Positions 45,946 to 57,741 of a DNA stretch of 64,000 bases are shown here, piece after piece. A program made the position numbers and the translations under genes. This DNA is from Microcebus murinus (taxonomy: Eukaryota > Chordata > Mammalia > Primates > Cheirogaleidae): contig NC_134116.1 in NCBI RefSeq assembly GCF_040939455.1, positions 74,231,900-74,295,899 on the forward strand, written 5' to 3'. Each line of letters opens with the position of its first letter. Position 1 is the stretch's first letter. The notes under the pieces were generated by a model. That model searched no databases, was not told the DNA's origin, and was given only the letters and a program-made list of their open reading frames with translations.

Positions 45946-48599
45946 CAGAGCACTGGGAATGGTAAAGAGCCTGTCTGAGCGGGGCTGCTGGTGTCATGCT
46001 TCCCACACAGCCGCCGTCTGGGGCAGATTATTACACAGAAAGCTGGTACGAGCCCGTGGGCTCTCCTTGCCACTTCCCCGGGAGTTCAGTGTTTATCTAT
46101 TTTAAGGAGACTCTGGGGATATCCAAATGCTACAGAAAAGCAAATGGAATGTGGATCTGCCGGGGAGAGGAGGGTGGCTGGAAGGGAACAGCTGGGGAGA
46201 AAGCTATCAATCCAGGCGGCAGCAGGGCCAGGCGGGTGCGGGTGCCGGGAGGGAGTCGCTACATGCCTGAGAGGGAATCGTGACCAGTGAAAGCGGCGTG
46301 AGTTTAAAAAATAAAAAAAAATCACATCCTGCCAAACAAACTGGGTCACGTTTCGTGATGGAGTTAGTCACTGAGCAGAGATGGGAAAGCAGTTTTTGGG
46401 CAGAAAGCAAAAGGTAAGTGGTGACTCAGCTGGAGGAGGCAAAGGCCACTTGAGCCTCCTGGCCTGGTTTCGGAGTTGGGCAAAGACTCTTCATGTGGTT
46501 CCTGCCCTGCATCTTGCGGTATTTTTGGCTGGAACTCGATCTTTACTCCTAAAGGCAACCCCAGACTACCTTGACATTGGAATCAAGAGCACAGCACACA
46601 GTTTTAAAAAGGAAAGAGAGAGGCCAGGTTAAAGTGAGGCACAGCAAGCAGGAAGGCCATTCTGGAGTTTACCCTCCGAATTCGAGTGGGGGATGACGCT
46701 GCCCAACCCCAGGCAAGCTCCCCAGAGATCGAGAGATCGAGTGATCGCACTGGCCGAGGCCTTTCCATTTAGGAACTTTCAGTGCCAAAGCAAATGTCCT
46801 TTGACAACAAAATCCTGCAAGATGGTTGAACAGTGTTGAAATCAAATTTCAAATTGTTAGCCACTGAAGTTTAAATAGGGAAAGATTTAACAGGAAGAAA
46901 TAATCTAAAAGAGAAGTCTGATGTGCGAAATTTTGATTTTATCCTCATTATAAACATTTTGGTGCTTTCTGCTAGACATTTCTGCCAAGAAATGTGATAT
47001 GTTGAAAAAGAAGAGGAAATGTATTCTATCGAGATGCTGTGACTATAAAAGGCTGTTTAAAATGATAGGAATCAGTCGAGATTCTCCCAGTGACCAAGGT
47101 TATAAAATTAGAATCTTAAACTACCAAATCGGGGTGAGAACGAACATTTTCAGCAAAAGCAATATCTAAATTTATCTTAATATAATTTCCATTATCCCAT
47201 GATGTTTGTCTTTTCTGTGGGCATGTTGGATTTCTTATGCTGTTAATTCCCTACCCTAAGCGCCATCCCCGTTGGAGCAGAGGAGGGGATGGGAGAAGAG
47301 GGGGTGGGGGAGGCACCGTGAGAAGGCAGGGACATCTCTCCTGCCACCTCTGTATCTGAAAGATGCTGACGGGTGCACGTGGTCTGCACCAATATGTTGA
47401 TGCCAATACTCAGGATGCTGAATGAAGCCTAGTTGGGAGGAGCCTTCTGAACCCAGGTCTCTGTCTTGATGGAAATCTTGTGCATTAAACCGAGTCCTCC
47501 CTCCTGCCATCCCCTCCCCCGGTTTCTAGCTGTAGCGCTCTGCTAATTAGCACATGGAGTCTGGAGCTGGGCCTTTTGCAGCCTGGATCTGACTCCATGT
47601 GCTTTCTCACCTCGCATTGTCCCCAGGTCTTCGGGAAGACGCAGTTGAAGACGCAGCCTCTCCCCAAGTCTTTCGTGGGCAGTGACTCCTAAGTGGGTTC
47701 TTCCGTACAGCTCCCTGGCTTTGGGGCTGACAGACATGGCTTTGACCTCAGTCCCATCACTTATTGGGCACATAGGTAACCTCTGTGCACACTGATTTCC
47801 TTGCCTTGAAGGTAAATAAGTAGCCGACACACATGAGCTCTGTTATCTACTTAACATTTTTGCCAGTGATGTGACAGGACACCTCGATGGAAAGTTGGCC
47901 AAATCAGCAGGTGACAGGAAACTGATAGATATGAACTAAGAAGAGGGACCCGTGACCCTCAAAGCCTGTGTTTTTGTCCCAAATCAGTTTTCCAATTGCA
48001 GAACTGGGGACGTGACCGTAACTGTGAAACAGATTTAGGAATGTCTGGCCCACAGTGATCTCCTGTCGGGATTGGGGCAGGACAAGGTAACCTGGGTCAG
48101 AGTTCTTGGGTAGCAAGCAACTGAAATGGACTCTAACTTAATCAGAAAAGGAATTTTCCAGAAGGTTATGGAGTAGTTGTTGGATTCTGAAGAATCTGGC
48201 CTCAGCAAGAAGAGGGAGGACCCTCTGTCTCCCAGATGGGGTCATCACAACTTCCCTGCTCTGCTGTTTTCCATCACCTCGTTCTCCCAAAGACTGGAAA
48301 CTCCAGGAACCAGAGCCTAAGTGGCCTAAATTGAGTTCTCCGTTCTCTGTCCTCTGAGCAGGAGGCAGCAGGGAGAACCACGGCTCCTGAGTGAAGGAGG
48401 CAGTTCTCTATGGGAAATCAGGGTGCTTTTACCCCCAAAGTGGGAAGGCACACTTGGCAGGCCAGAGCCAGAGCCAGGGATGCTGAGCTTAGAAAGGAGC
48501 GCAGAGAAGCAGGGAGATGACCCCACCCTCCCCTTTCCTGGCCAAGAGCAGGCCGAGTTCCGGGCAGCACACTTTTAGAGATTGTTGACTGCTTAGGGT
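45946..48599. other. Long unassigned, mostly single-copy stretch
   Basis: About 2.6 kb without a confident repeat. The AT-richer block 46780-47230 has no repeat signature and could be a conserved non-coding element. A weak MIR-like piece may lie at 47720-47830. No exon is recognised. Confidence 0.4.
47281..47312 (+). promoter_or_regulatory. G-rich, quadruplex-prone tract
   Basis: GGGGATGGGAGAAGAGGGGG followed by TGGGGG gives four G runs with short loops. Function is unknown. Confidence 0.4.
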
Positions 48600-49230
48600 T
48601 ATCCAAAAATAGCAGCCAAGACGATGAATGTCTGGAACACATGACATGTAAGAAAGGTTAAAAGAACTGAAGAGACGGAACCCAAAGGAGAGAAGGCCGA
48701 GTTGGCCTCTAATGGCTGTCCTCAGATACAGTCAGGCCTGGTTCCGGGGTCCCCAAGCTTATTGGCTCCAGGGACTGGCTTCATGGAAGACAGTTTTTCC
48801 ATGGATTGGGGGGGTGGTGACAGGCGATGGTTTCAAATTCTCATAAGGAGTGCACAACCTAGATCCCTCGAGTGGGCGGTGTCCAGTAGGGTTTGCGTTC
48901 CTATGACAATCTGACTGTCTACTGCTGCGGCTGCCCGGACAGGAGGCGGAGCTCAGGCTGTGATGCGAGTGATGGGCAGCGGCTGCAAAGCTCACCTCCA
49001 GCTCTGTGGCCTGGCTCCTAACGGGCCACGGACCAGTACCGGTCCATGGCCCTGGGATTGGGGACCGCAGTGGTACGTAGAAGGCGGAACATTTTGTATT
49101 CAGTGGCTCTAAAAGGAAGAACTAAAATCAAGAAACAGACTTAACAGGGGAACAGATTTATTTCAGACCATTCTACGTTACGAAAGATCTTTCTACGAAA
49201 TAAAATGAACGGACTTGTAAGGTAGAAAAC
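48600..49230 (-). mobile_element. L3/CR1 LINE fragment, split by MER1
   Basis: 'ggttaaaagaactgaagaga' and 'cctctaatggctgtcctcag' left of the MER1, and 'aacagatttatttcagacca' right of it, follow the CR1/L3 reverse-strand order. Very diverged. Confidence 0.4.
48744..49070 (+). mobile_element. MER1-type (hAT-Charlie) element
   Basis: 'ggggtccccaagcttattgg', 'ttcatggaagacagtttttc', 'gcacaacctagatccctcga', 'gacaggaggcggagctcagg' and 'gaccagtaccggtccatggc' follow the short MER1 (MER1B-like) order, ending GGGGACCGCAG. Both termini are present. Confidence 0.88.
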
Positions 49231-49659
49231 TTCCCTTCCCTGGGAAACCTCCGCTGTTCAATTACCTTTAGCAATAAGCGCACTCCTAAAAGGACTGTAA
49301 CACACCAGTGTGCCATGGCCCTCAAGGACGCTGACCTAATGGCTATTCATGGCCAGAAACAGCACTCCCTGTGTGGTCACATCTGCCAAAGAGCGCTCTT
49401 CTGTATGGTGTTAGTTCCAGATGTGAGCGATGTGAGTGACGATGGAGAGAACAGGCCGTGTGCGGTCTGAACACACCACGGGGGGAGCCCTTTATGTTAG
49501 AGCTTTGCTTCACCAAAGGGCCTGCCTCTTCTGGGGTGTGTTACATTGGCCTACATCAGTCTACACCTTCCAGTGGGAATCATGCCAACATCTTGCAGTA
49601 CCATGGAACAATGTCCAACAAACAGATATTGAGTCTCTAGGACTATACCTGTTATTAGG
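49231..49659. other. Unassigned DNA
   Basis: No recognisable feature; short open frames of 60-81 codons have no domain. Confidence 0.35.
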
Positions 49660-49755
49660 AAGTGTGGGTGTACATATTTAAAAATATCATGCTGTACATG
49701 ATAAATACATACTTTTTTTTTGTCAATTAAAAATGTAAATTAAAAGAAAGCTAGA
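49660..49755 (+). mobile_element. L1 3' end fragment
   Basis: 'taaaaatatcatgctgtaca' and 'tgtcaattaaaaatgtaaat' are an L1 3' tail. Confidence 0.6.
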
Positions 49756-49914
49756 GTATCCTAGTTGGAAGGGACTGTTGTGGTCAGTGTCTTCACAAGG
49801 CTTGAGTGTACCCAGTGGCGTTCCTGACCGGTTGATTTGTAGCCTGGTCTTGATTCCCTTCTGACACTCGCAACTTCCTGAAGTCGTCCACGCCACTTTG
49901 GGTGATTTTGGTTG

Positions 49915-50110
49915 CTAAAATTCTTTCCGACTTGAGGGTAAAATCTACCTACTATTTGACCATATCTATCAAAATTAAAAATGCACATACCCTTTGACCA
50001 GCAGTTCTTTCTTTAACAATTTATCCTACAGACATAATCCCTGAGGGGCTAAAGTCATGTGTGTAAAGATATTCATTGCAGCAAGGGGCTGGAAGTAATT
50101 TAAATGTTTA
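49915..50110 (+). repeat. Template arm of a local inverted duplication (inside L1M)
   Basis: Reverse-complement homologous to about 50496-50690. Shared features not expected of the generic L1 include 'tttaacaatttatcct' and 'ccctgaggg'. Identity is roughly 80% by eye. It is continuous with the sense L1M to its right. Confidence 0.7.
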
Positions 50111-50478
50111 ACCAGGGACCTGATTAAATAAATTATGGACTATCTGCACTATGGAATTCCAGGCAGCTGTTAAAAAATTTAACCATTCTCATGCATTGAC
50201 AGGGAAAAAAATCTCTCAAATTCATGTTGATTTGCGAGAAAAAGAGCCTGGTTCAGTAATATGTACAGAATAATTCCATTTATATGATAGAAAAGGATAT
50301 ACATGAATATATGTGTGGGTTTTATCTGGAAAGATACTGGTAACTGTGGTTGCCTTTGGTGAGATAATCTTTGGAGACTGGTGGTCAGGGATGGAAGGGA
50401 GAATTTTAGGTGTATGTGTATGTGTGTGTATATGCATGTATATGTTAAGAAAAATTTTTATCCTCTGCATGTATCACT
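49960..50478 (+). mobile_element. L1M LINE 3' end
   Basis: 'aattaaaaatgcacataccc', 'taaatgtttaaccagggacc', 'ttaaataaattatggactat' and 'aactgtggttgcctttggtg' are sense-strand old L1 3' sequence. A short TGTA-rich run lies at 50411-50446. Confidence 0.8.
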
Positions 50479-50701
50479 TTAAAAACTTCTTTAAAGATTA
50501 TTTAAATTATTTGCAGCCCTTTGCTGGAATATCTTTGCACACTTGTCTTTGGTCCCTCAGGGACTATGTCTATATAGGATAAATTGTTAAAGACAGAACT
50601 GTTGATGAAAGGGTATGTGCATTTTTAATTTTGCTAGATATGGCCAAAGAGTGAGTAGACTTTACCCCTAAAGTAAGAAAAAGTTTAAAAACTTCTTTAA
50701 A
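50478..50701 (-). repeat. Inverted copy bracketed by an 18-bp direct repeat
   Basis: The segment 50496-50683 is a reversed copy of 49915-50110. It is bracketed by identical 18-mers TTTAAAAACTTCTTTAAA at 50478-50495 and 50684-50701, as a target-site duplication would be. There is no poly-A tail. The alternative is an independent reversed L1 fragment of the same subfamily. Confidence 0.7.
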
Positions 50702-50712
50702 AGTCTGCTGTT

Positions 50713-51005
50713 GGCTGGGTGTGGTGGCTCATGCCTATATTCCTAGCACTTTGAGAGGCCGAGGTGGATCACTTGAGGCCAGGAGTTCGAGACCAGCCTC
50801 GGCAACACAATAAGCCCCCATCTCTACAAAAAACAACAAAAAAAAGTTAGCCAGGTGTGGTGATACTCGCCGTAGTCCCAATTACTTGGGAGGTTGAAGC
50901 AGGAGGGTCATTTGAGGCTGGGAGTTTGAGGTTGCAGTGAGTTATAATGACACCACTCCACTCTAGCCCAGGCAATAGAGCGAGATGCTGTCTCAAAAAA
51001 AAAAA
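50713..51005 (+). mobile_element. Alu SINE (older type)
   Basis: Dimeric Alu without the lemur linker insertion, A tail at right. The flanking AAAGTCTG on both sides is a likely target duplication. Confidence 0.9.
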
Positions 51006-52639
51006 AAAGTCTGTTCTCTTAAATCCTAGCACAAGGTCCGCCTGGTTTTACCTCATAAAGCTGTAGAGAACATCTCTATAATCTTTTTTCTATAACAGCA
51101 TGCATATGAAAAATTCTACCATGGGCCCCTTAAGCGCCCCTCTTCTACGTGTTAAACGAACACGGTTCTTTACCTTGGTTCTTCTACTCCTGGTCCTCTG
51201 GTCTCCTGCCCCCTGCAGGCCCAGAACCATGGGAGGCGCTGCAGCAGGACTGAGGTGGCCTCCCCGTACCGAGGCCCAGGCGCCCTGGGTGAGGGAGGGC
51301 GAGTGGTGTGAGGGAGAGGGAAGACCGCAGAGGCAGCACTGCCCGGGGAGCATCTGGAAGGGGCGAACTGGGGGTGCGCGCCCGACGCTGACTGTGCAGA
51401 GACCAGCTCTGCTAAGCAGCAGGCCGCCCCGACGTTCCTAGAGGAGTGTCCCCTAAACACGGCCACTAGTTTGCTAGAACACAGGAGAAAAATCACAATC
51501 CCTTACATTCGCATGGCTACTTTGCACTTTTAAAAGGTGTTTAACAAACTGGATTAAATTTGCTTCTCGCCATGACCCTTTGAAACTAGGCGGTCAGGGA
51601 CTATTTTCCTTACTCAGGAGAAGAAAGCCTTGGCCAGAGAGATGCAGGGTTTTCTCTGGTCTTCTGTGTCCTTACTGGATAGACCCTTTCCGCTATACAG
51701 ACTTGTCATTGATTTCACAGAAAAACAAACAAAACAAAACCGGATTAGACTCTTTGCTGATTTATCCCTAGTGTTATAATTTGGCAAGATGGAGAAATGT
51801 TTTCTACAGCTAGAGACAGAGGTAACTGGCTGAATGATTCCCCAGATCATGCACATCCACGAGTCCCAAAGCTCCTCACCCCGTAAGGCCCTGGCTTAGC
51901 CAGGAGAGCCAGGAACTTCTCTGCCCCATTGGCCACAGGTGGGCCGCCTTCAGCAAAGGGTAAGAGACGGGTTAAGCTTCCCACTTGGAGAAAGCCAAGT
52001 CCCCTCCGCACGGCTGTAGAAGAGGAGCCCAGAGTATCTTTAGGGCCGGGGGGCATCTGCAGCCTGGGCCTTACACCTTCGGGACCCCTCTCTTGCAGGG
52101 GCTGAGGACCCCGAGTGACGGCAGAAAGGTGGGAGGGCAGGGGTGGAGAGGGCCGCTGGCAGCTGGGCTTAAAGAATTTGGGTGTCCAGCGTATCTCCCA
52201 GGCCTGCGGTCGGTCCCTCCAGCGGCACACACCCCTGAGGCTGCTTGTCGGTTCTTTTCCCCTTTTAGGATGCTCTCCCTGGCCACTTTAACCTAATTTC
52301 ATCAGGATAAATGAGTTAAGGAAGCAGAAGGAAGAGCACAGAGGAACATTTCCTTGCAGGCTGGAGCACCGAGGTCCCCCAGGGAGTGAGCAAAGGGCTT
52401 CTCTTCTTGCATGTAGGAAAAGATGTTTGACTGTGAAAAATGCTCTCTGGTGCCCTAAACTGGCAAACACCAGCTGGGGAGAACAGGCGGCAGGGTGGGG
52501 GTGGGGGGCCGGAAGGTAGAGGGGTTTCTGCAGGAAGTAAGGCCTTCTGGCCTCTGATAGATCTGCTTGCCGGGAGTGATGTTTACAACGTTTAACAGCC
52601 GGGCCTGACCAATCAGAGCTGTCACTGCTGCGCCCCCAC
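51006..52639. other. Unassigned, partly GC-rich DNA
   Basis: GC-rich at 51180-51450. A 113-codon open frame at 51100-51441 has by chance or design a signal-peptide-like start (RFFTLVLLLLVLWSPAPC) and is followed by an Arg/Pro-rich part. No family is recognised, and a donor-like CTGG|GTGAGG lies at about 51288. A G-quadruplex-prone run lies at 52491-52511. No gene is assigned. Confidence 0.35.
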
Positions 52640-53290
52640 CCCCAGGCCAGTCAGCTCCTGGAGGCCCCCTGCTTGGCCATCTGTGCCCCCCCCTTCAGTT
52701 GCAGGGCACAGGGGAGGTGGAGGGGGCGGGGAGGGGCTGTTTACCCCCCAGCGTGGAAGTGTTTCCATATGAGCCTTCACAGCCGAACATCGGCCTGGGG
52801 TTAGGAGCCCGTGGTCCTGGCCGCCTCTCAGGGTGCCTGGCCCTGCCCACACGCTCATTCCCAACCCCGGCTGGGATCAGCCTCACCCCATCCCTGGCAG
52901 GCCCACAGGTGTCTGTTCTCCCTCGCAGAGCCAGGCGGTGCCCGAACGTGCCGGTGGCCAGCGGGGTGGCCTCTCCGCCTGCAGCATCCAGCCGGCGCCG
53001 TCCTGACTTACGGGGAGCAGCGGCTCCTGCTTCACCAGGAGGAATCTTCCTCTGGCTGCGCCGCCAGGATGACGGCTATATTTTCCCCACGCAGCTGGAA
53101 CACGCTGTGGGAACGGACGCCTCGCTGCATCGGGAACTCAGGGCTCTTCGTCCAGAAGACAGGAGCGGCCCGGCTTCCAGGGCCACGAACAGATGTCTGC
53201 GCGGCGCAGGCTGCCCACCTGCCAAACCTCCGGCTTCCTTTCTCCTCCTTGAGGGCGCTGAGCAACAGGAGCGTTAGACAGACGTGTCGT
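52640..53290. promoter_or_regulatory. GC- and CpG-rich segment, weak CpG-island candidate
   Basis: CG dinucleotides are frequent from 52920 to 53260, although less dense than in the 4.5-kb island. Two overlapping plus-strand frames (192 codons at 52699-53277 and 168 codons at 52811-53317) stay open across it, as GC-rich DNA often allows. Neither resembles a protein I know. It could be an exon, a weak promoter or neither. Confidence 0.35.
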
Positions 53291-54239
53291 GTGTGCTGCG
53301 GCTTCCACTTTCCCTGAGGACCAGCTGTCTGATCTCCTGAGAGAGAGGAATCAGGCAGCCGAGCTTTCGAAGGTGGAAGGGGAGCGGTGACGTGCGGTGC
53401 AGTACGCGTGGTGACCAGGGGTCCTCGCTTCGGCGGGATGACAGTGTGGACGGGCTGGGCTTGTTGGGACAGAGGAGTTGGTGAAGACCCCTTCTGATTT
53501 TCACAGTCTGAAAAGTTCTGTTCTGGCGAGGCTCGAAACGGCAGAGCTTCGTTTCATTATTTTTATGTTTATACATACTATTTTTACTTCTAATACATGT
53601 ATGTAGTTGCAAAATTCAGATATTTAAAAGCCTTTGTAAAAAATCACAGCCCAGTAGCCTCCTGCCCCACCCAGCACCTCCAGTTACCGCTGCTAGAGTC
53701 AGCTGTTGTCGGTGGCTGGCGTTGTACTCCTGGAGCTTGCAGCAATCGCTCTAATACACTTATAGGGCTGCATCTTTATTTTTTAATTTTAGAAATGATC
53801 TCCTGACTTATTGCTATCGAAGAAGAAAGGGTAGCTTTTTCCCTCATTTCCCAACTGGGTTCCCCTATTTCTTCCTATCTTAGATGCCATCAGTGATAAG
53901 ATTTACCCTTATTTTGTGAGGTACTACAAAAGAACCTAAGTGTTCTCCAACTAGGATACAGTGCTCTCATATCACATTGACTAGAAAATGTATTCTGATT
54001 TCCAAGATACTAAAAAGGGGAAAAATACATGCATTTTAGAACATGATAAATTATGGGACATCAGATCTTCTGATAAAAATCACTGGTCAGTATTTGCATT
54101 ATTTTGACTATGTAAATATTGTCTGAAGTGTGCTGTGATTGCATTTCCACTCATGTACATCTTTTCCCCTCTAAAGTTAATAATTGACTTGTCTTTTTAC
54201 GTGTTTTTGTTTTTTTTGTTTTTTTTGGTATTTAGGACT
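53291..54239. other. Unassigned DNA
   Basis: The part 53575-53770 may be a decayed LINE. Nothing else is recognised. Confidence 0.3.
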
Positions 54240-54600
54240 AAATACTATCCCCAAGCTTTCCTCAACGTGGGGAGCACACTGGCAATCTCTCAGTTGTGGT
54301 CCCCTCTCTGTGGGGACGTCCTCCTGGAACTCTCTTCCTGCGCCACACTCAGGCTGGTTTCTCCGCCCGTCCACCGCAGTTGGCAGCCCAGAGCTTCCTT
54401 CACAACATCCTCTTGGAAATTGTCTTTCCTTCTCTCCTGTGTTAGATTCCCTATTCCCTGGAACTTGTATCTGCTTTCTTGGTTAATTCTTTGTTTTGTT
54501 GGAGCATGTCCTCTAGTAGCTTCCTGAGGAAGGGTTCATGGCAGGTAAATATTTGGAGACCTTGTAAATGTCCCTTGCACTTTCAACACATCTGTTTTCA
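54240..54600 (-). mobile_element. HAL1/L1-type LINE fragment
   Basis: 'ggttaattctttgttttgtt', 'catgtcctctagtagcttcc' and 'tgaggaagggttcatggcag' match the reversed end of HAL1/L1 ORF1 sequence; no open frame remains. It may extend toward 54830. Confidence 0.5.
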
Positions 54601-54990
54601 ACCCAGCTGGACCCATGCTCTGCACAGAGGGAACCACGATTCTGCGGTGTAGCTGGTTTGCTTCTTACAGATTATCTTCCCTTTGGGCTTAGTTTTCAGC
54701 TTTTTCTTCTTTGCTAAATTAGTTGCCCCTCATTCATCTGCTTTTCCATTCCCAGAATATTGTCAGCATGTTTTGTTTGCTGTTGTCTCTGTTCCTGTTC
54801 TCTTTGCCCTTGTGGGTCTGCACAGTGGTGTGCTAGTAAATGTTTGACAGACAGCTCCTGGGGGAAGGGAGGAACCCCGATGTGTAGCAGTCCAATTTCT
54901 GTGGTGTAAATACGTCTACTGTGGCTAATTTCAATGCACCAAAAGGACAACACTGAGAATTAAGTTGGAAAGAAATGCAAAGTAGCACAC
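54601..54990. other. Unassigned DNA, possibly further HAL1
   Basis: 'ttccattcccagaatattgt' and 'ctgttctctttgcccttgtg' may continue the HAL1 element; uncertain. Confidence 0.3.
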
Positions 54991-55334
54991 CAGTATTCAA
55001 ATGGTCCCTGACTTAAAATGGTTAGACTTACAATTTTTTTGACTTTATGATGGTGTAAAAGTGATACGCAGTCAGTAGAAACCATGCTTCAATACAGTAT
55101 TCAATAAATCACAGAGATATGCAATGCTTTATTATGAAATAGGCCTTGTGTTAGATGATTTTTGCCTGACTGTACGTTAATGGAAGTGTTCTGAGCATAT
55201 TTAAGGTAGGCTGGGCTCAGCTCTGGTGGTCGGTAGGTTAGTTGCATTTTAAAGGCACTTTTTATTTTCAATATTTTCAACGTACAAAGGGTTTATTGGT
55301 ATGCAGCCCCTTCATGAGTCAAGAAGCATCTGTA
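54991..55334 (+). mobile_element. Tigger-type (TcMar) MITE, short copy
   Basis: It starts CAGTATTCAAATGGTCCCTG ACTTAAAATGG and ends 'gtcaagaagcatctgta'. It contains 'tttgactttatgatggtgta' and 'tgttctgagcatatttaagg'. It shares termini and flanking halves with 36541-37219 but lacks that copy's middle. Confidence 0.75.
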
Positions 55335-55514
55335 TGTTTCCACAACACAGATACAACTGACATGAACAGTAGAAGTAAATAACCTCAAGAGAATATATAA
55401 TTGTAAAATTGTTACAAAGTGATAAGTTTTGAGAATTTATTAAATTTGTTTGTAATATAATTTTTAAATTGTAAGCTTATATATAATTTAGTTGTTTTAA
55501 AAATTGTGATTGTG

Positions 55515-55843
55515 GGCAGGGCGAGGTGGCTCACGCCTGTAATCCTAGCACTCTGGGAGGCCAAGGCGGGAGGATCATTTGAGCTCAGAAGTTCGAGACC
55601 AGCCTGAGTAAGAGCGAGACCCCATCTATACTAAAAAATAGAAGGAAATTATCTGGACAACTGAAAAAATATATATAGAAAAAATTAGCCGGGCATGGTG
55701 GCACATGCATGTAGTCCCAGCTACTCAGAGACAGGAGGATCACTTGAGCCCAGGAGTTTGAGGTTGCTGTGAGCTAGGCTGATACCACGACACTCTAGCC
55801 CGGGCAACAGAGTGAGACTCTGTCTCAAAAAAAAAAAAAAAAA
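55515..55843 (+). mobile_element. Full-length lemur-type Alu
   Basis: Extended linker ('aaggaaattatctggacaac') with a long A tail. Target duplication AAAATTGTGATTGTG on both sides (the right copy at 55844-55858). Confidence 0.95.
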
Positions 55844-55858
55844 AAAATTGTGATTGTG

Positions 55859-56439
55859 TTTAATGACTAGCTAGCAAAATTCCTGAAAATTTAACAATCA
55901 GTTCTCACAAGTATCGGCTGACCTTACCATATCACTGCGTTTATGCCTTTGGAGTGATTTTATTGTCCTTTTAGTATAATTATTAATAATCTGTTTTTTA
56001 ATTTACTGCTGTATAGCATACAATTACCTTTTCTCATGTATTGTTAGCATAATGGTAATCCATTCAGAAATCACATTGTCTAATTGTAGCTGTCAAATTG
56101 TATCGAAACAAGGATGACACCTCAGTGGAACAAGAGGATGCCTGACGTGAGGGATAAATAGAAGGGTTCAGACAAAATGAGGTGTGGGTAGGAAACCGGT
56201 ACCCATAGGTGGTACTCAAAGGAAAGTGGTGTCAACACGACTGGGCATGAGGTCTCACTAGAACAAGGCAGTAACTGCACCAACCTTTTCATTCCGATTT
56301 AATCTCAGTTTTTAAGAAGAGCATTTAGTGTATCTGTGTTTCTTAGTAATGCTCTGAAGTGGTTCCAAGCAACTTCTTACTCTGAACACATATGACCACG
56401 AAGGGTCGGTGTAATAACACCGAGGCAGGTGCAGAGCCT
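55859..56439. other. Unassigned DNA
   Basis: AT-rich; no recognised feature. Confidence 0.35.
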
Positions 56440-56620
56440 TTCATTAGGTGAGCTCAAAGCGTTTTGCCAGCAGTGCCTCATTAAGCCTCACCACACCTCG
56501 TGTGGGCGTTGAAGGGGAGTATCATTATCCCTATTTTACAGATGGAGAAAGCAAAGGCCTTAAAGCAAATCAGCAGTAGCCGAGACTGGCTTGTCTGCCT
56601 GCAAATCCAGCGTGCTGTCT
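56440..56620 (-). mobile_element. MIR SINE
   Basis: 'cattaagcctcaccacacct', 'tatccctattttacagatgg' and 'agcaaaggccttaaagcaaa' follow the reversed MIR order. Confidence 0.8.
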
Positions 56621-56964
56621 TTTTGTGACAGTGGGATCTTGAGCACTGGGTTATATTTTCTGACTCTATCTAGCCAAAACTTTGGGGTACAGTTTTGTTG
56701 TCTGACATACCAAGGAGTTGTTTTAAGTCCTAAATTGTATAATTCTGCTTTTGACCTTTGTTGGCCCTTCCACACCTTCCACCATTCGTGATTTGATAGT
56801 ATCCTGTGGTACATTATCCAACACAACCCCAGTGTGGCTGTAGGAATAGGGGAGTGTTGACAGGAGCAAAAATCTGCATCACTGGGTACAAATTAGAAGA
56901 CCAGGCACTGTGGTTTGTCTCTGTGTTAGGCAGATAACAAAGCATTAATAATTGCCAAAATAGA

Positions 56965-57200
56965 TGGTAGACTTTTTGAACATTTATGATGTGCCAGATA
57001 CGGACTTTAGTACTTTATACTATTGCCACATTTAAATTATTTTAATCTTTGCAACAACAATTTGTGGTTGGTATTAATTTATCCCTATTTTGTGGGTGAA
57101 GAGAGCGAAGCTTAGAGAGTCTAAGTAGGTTGCACAAGGACACACAGCTAGTGCATGGCTTTGAACCTAAGGCTGCCCAGCTCTAGGTCCATGAGCTTGC
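56965..57200 (-). mobile_element. MIR SINE
   Basis: 'gaacatttatgatgtgccag', 'atccctattttgtgggtgaa' and 'aggacacacagctagtgcat' are a nearly full-length reversed MIR. Confidence 0.85.
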
Positions 57201-57419
57201 AGGGGTTATTGCCTCGCCTTTCTACTCCTTGTTTTGGTAACAGCTGGTTATGGTGATTGGTGTAGAGATGGACCTGTCATCCAACAGAGTCCCAACCTGG
57301 ATTTTCCTAGCTGGACCTAGCAGAAGAACCCTTCCTTCCTTGGTTACAGAGGTGTTTGACTGTGGCCCCAGGGAGGTGGACTCCCATGCCCACTGCTACG
57401 TGTGAGGAAAGAAAGCTCT

Positions 57420-57600
57420 CTGCAGGGGGAGAGAATCAAGTTCACACACAAAGAGAAAAGCAGAGATAAGGATTGGGAGAAAGAATCCTGAGGACATTCA
57501 AATCCTTGCCTCCAAGTCCTTGCCTCTATTACCTAAGCTAGTTCGAGTTCAGCTGTTGTCCCTTGCCCACTGGGAGAGTCCCGACTGATACGGAGTTTGC
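57420..57600 (+). mobile_element. Possible LTR 3' end
   Basis: 'acctaagctagttcgagttc' and 'actgggagagtcccgactga' followed by TACGG resemble the last bases of a MaLR-like LTR. The family is unclear. Confidence 0.3.
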
Positions 57601-57741
57601 ACACCACAGGAGCCTGCTGCTGCACCATGTGGACGGGGATAGGAGAGCTCACCACCCTTGGACTTACCCAGTCAATGTCGTAAGCAGGTTGTAGCAGGTA
57701 AACTTTCCCCACAATACAACCTTTCTTCCACTTCTAAATGC

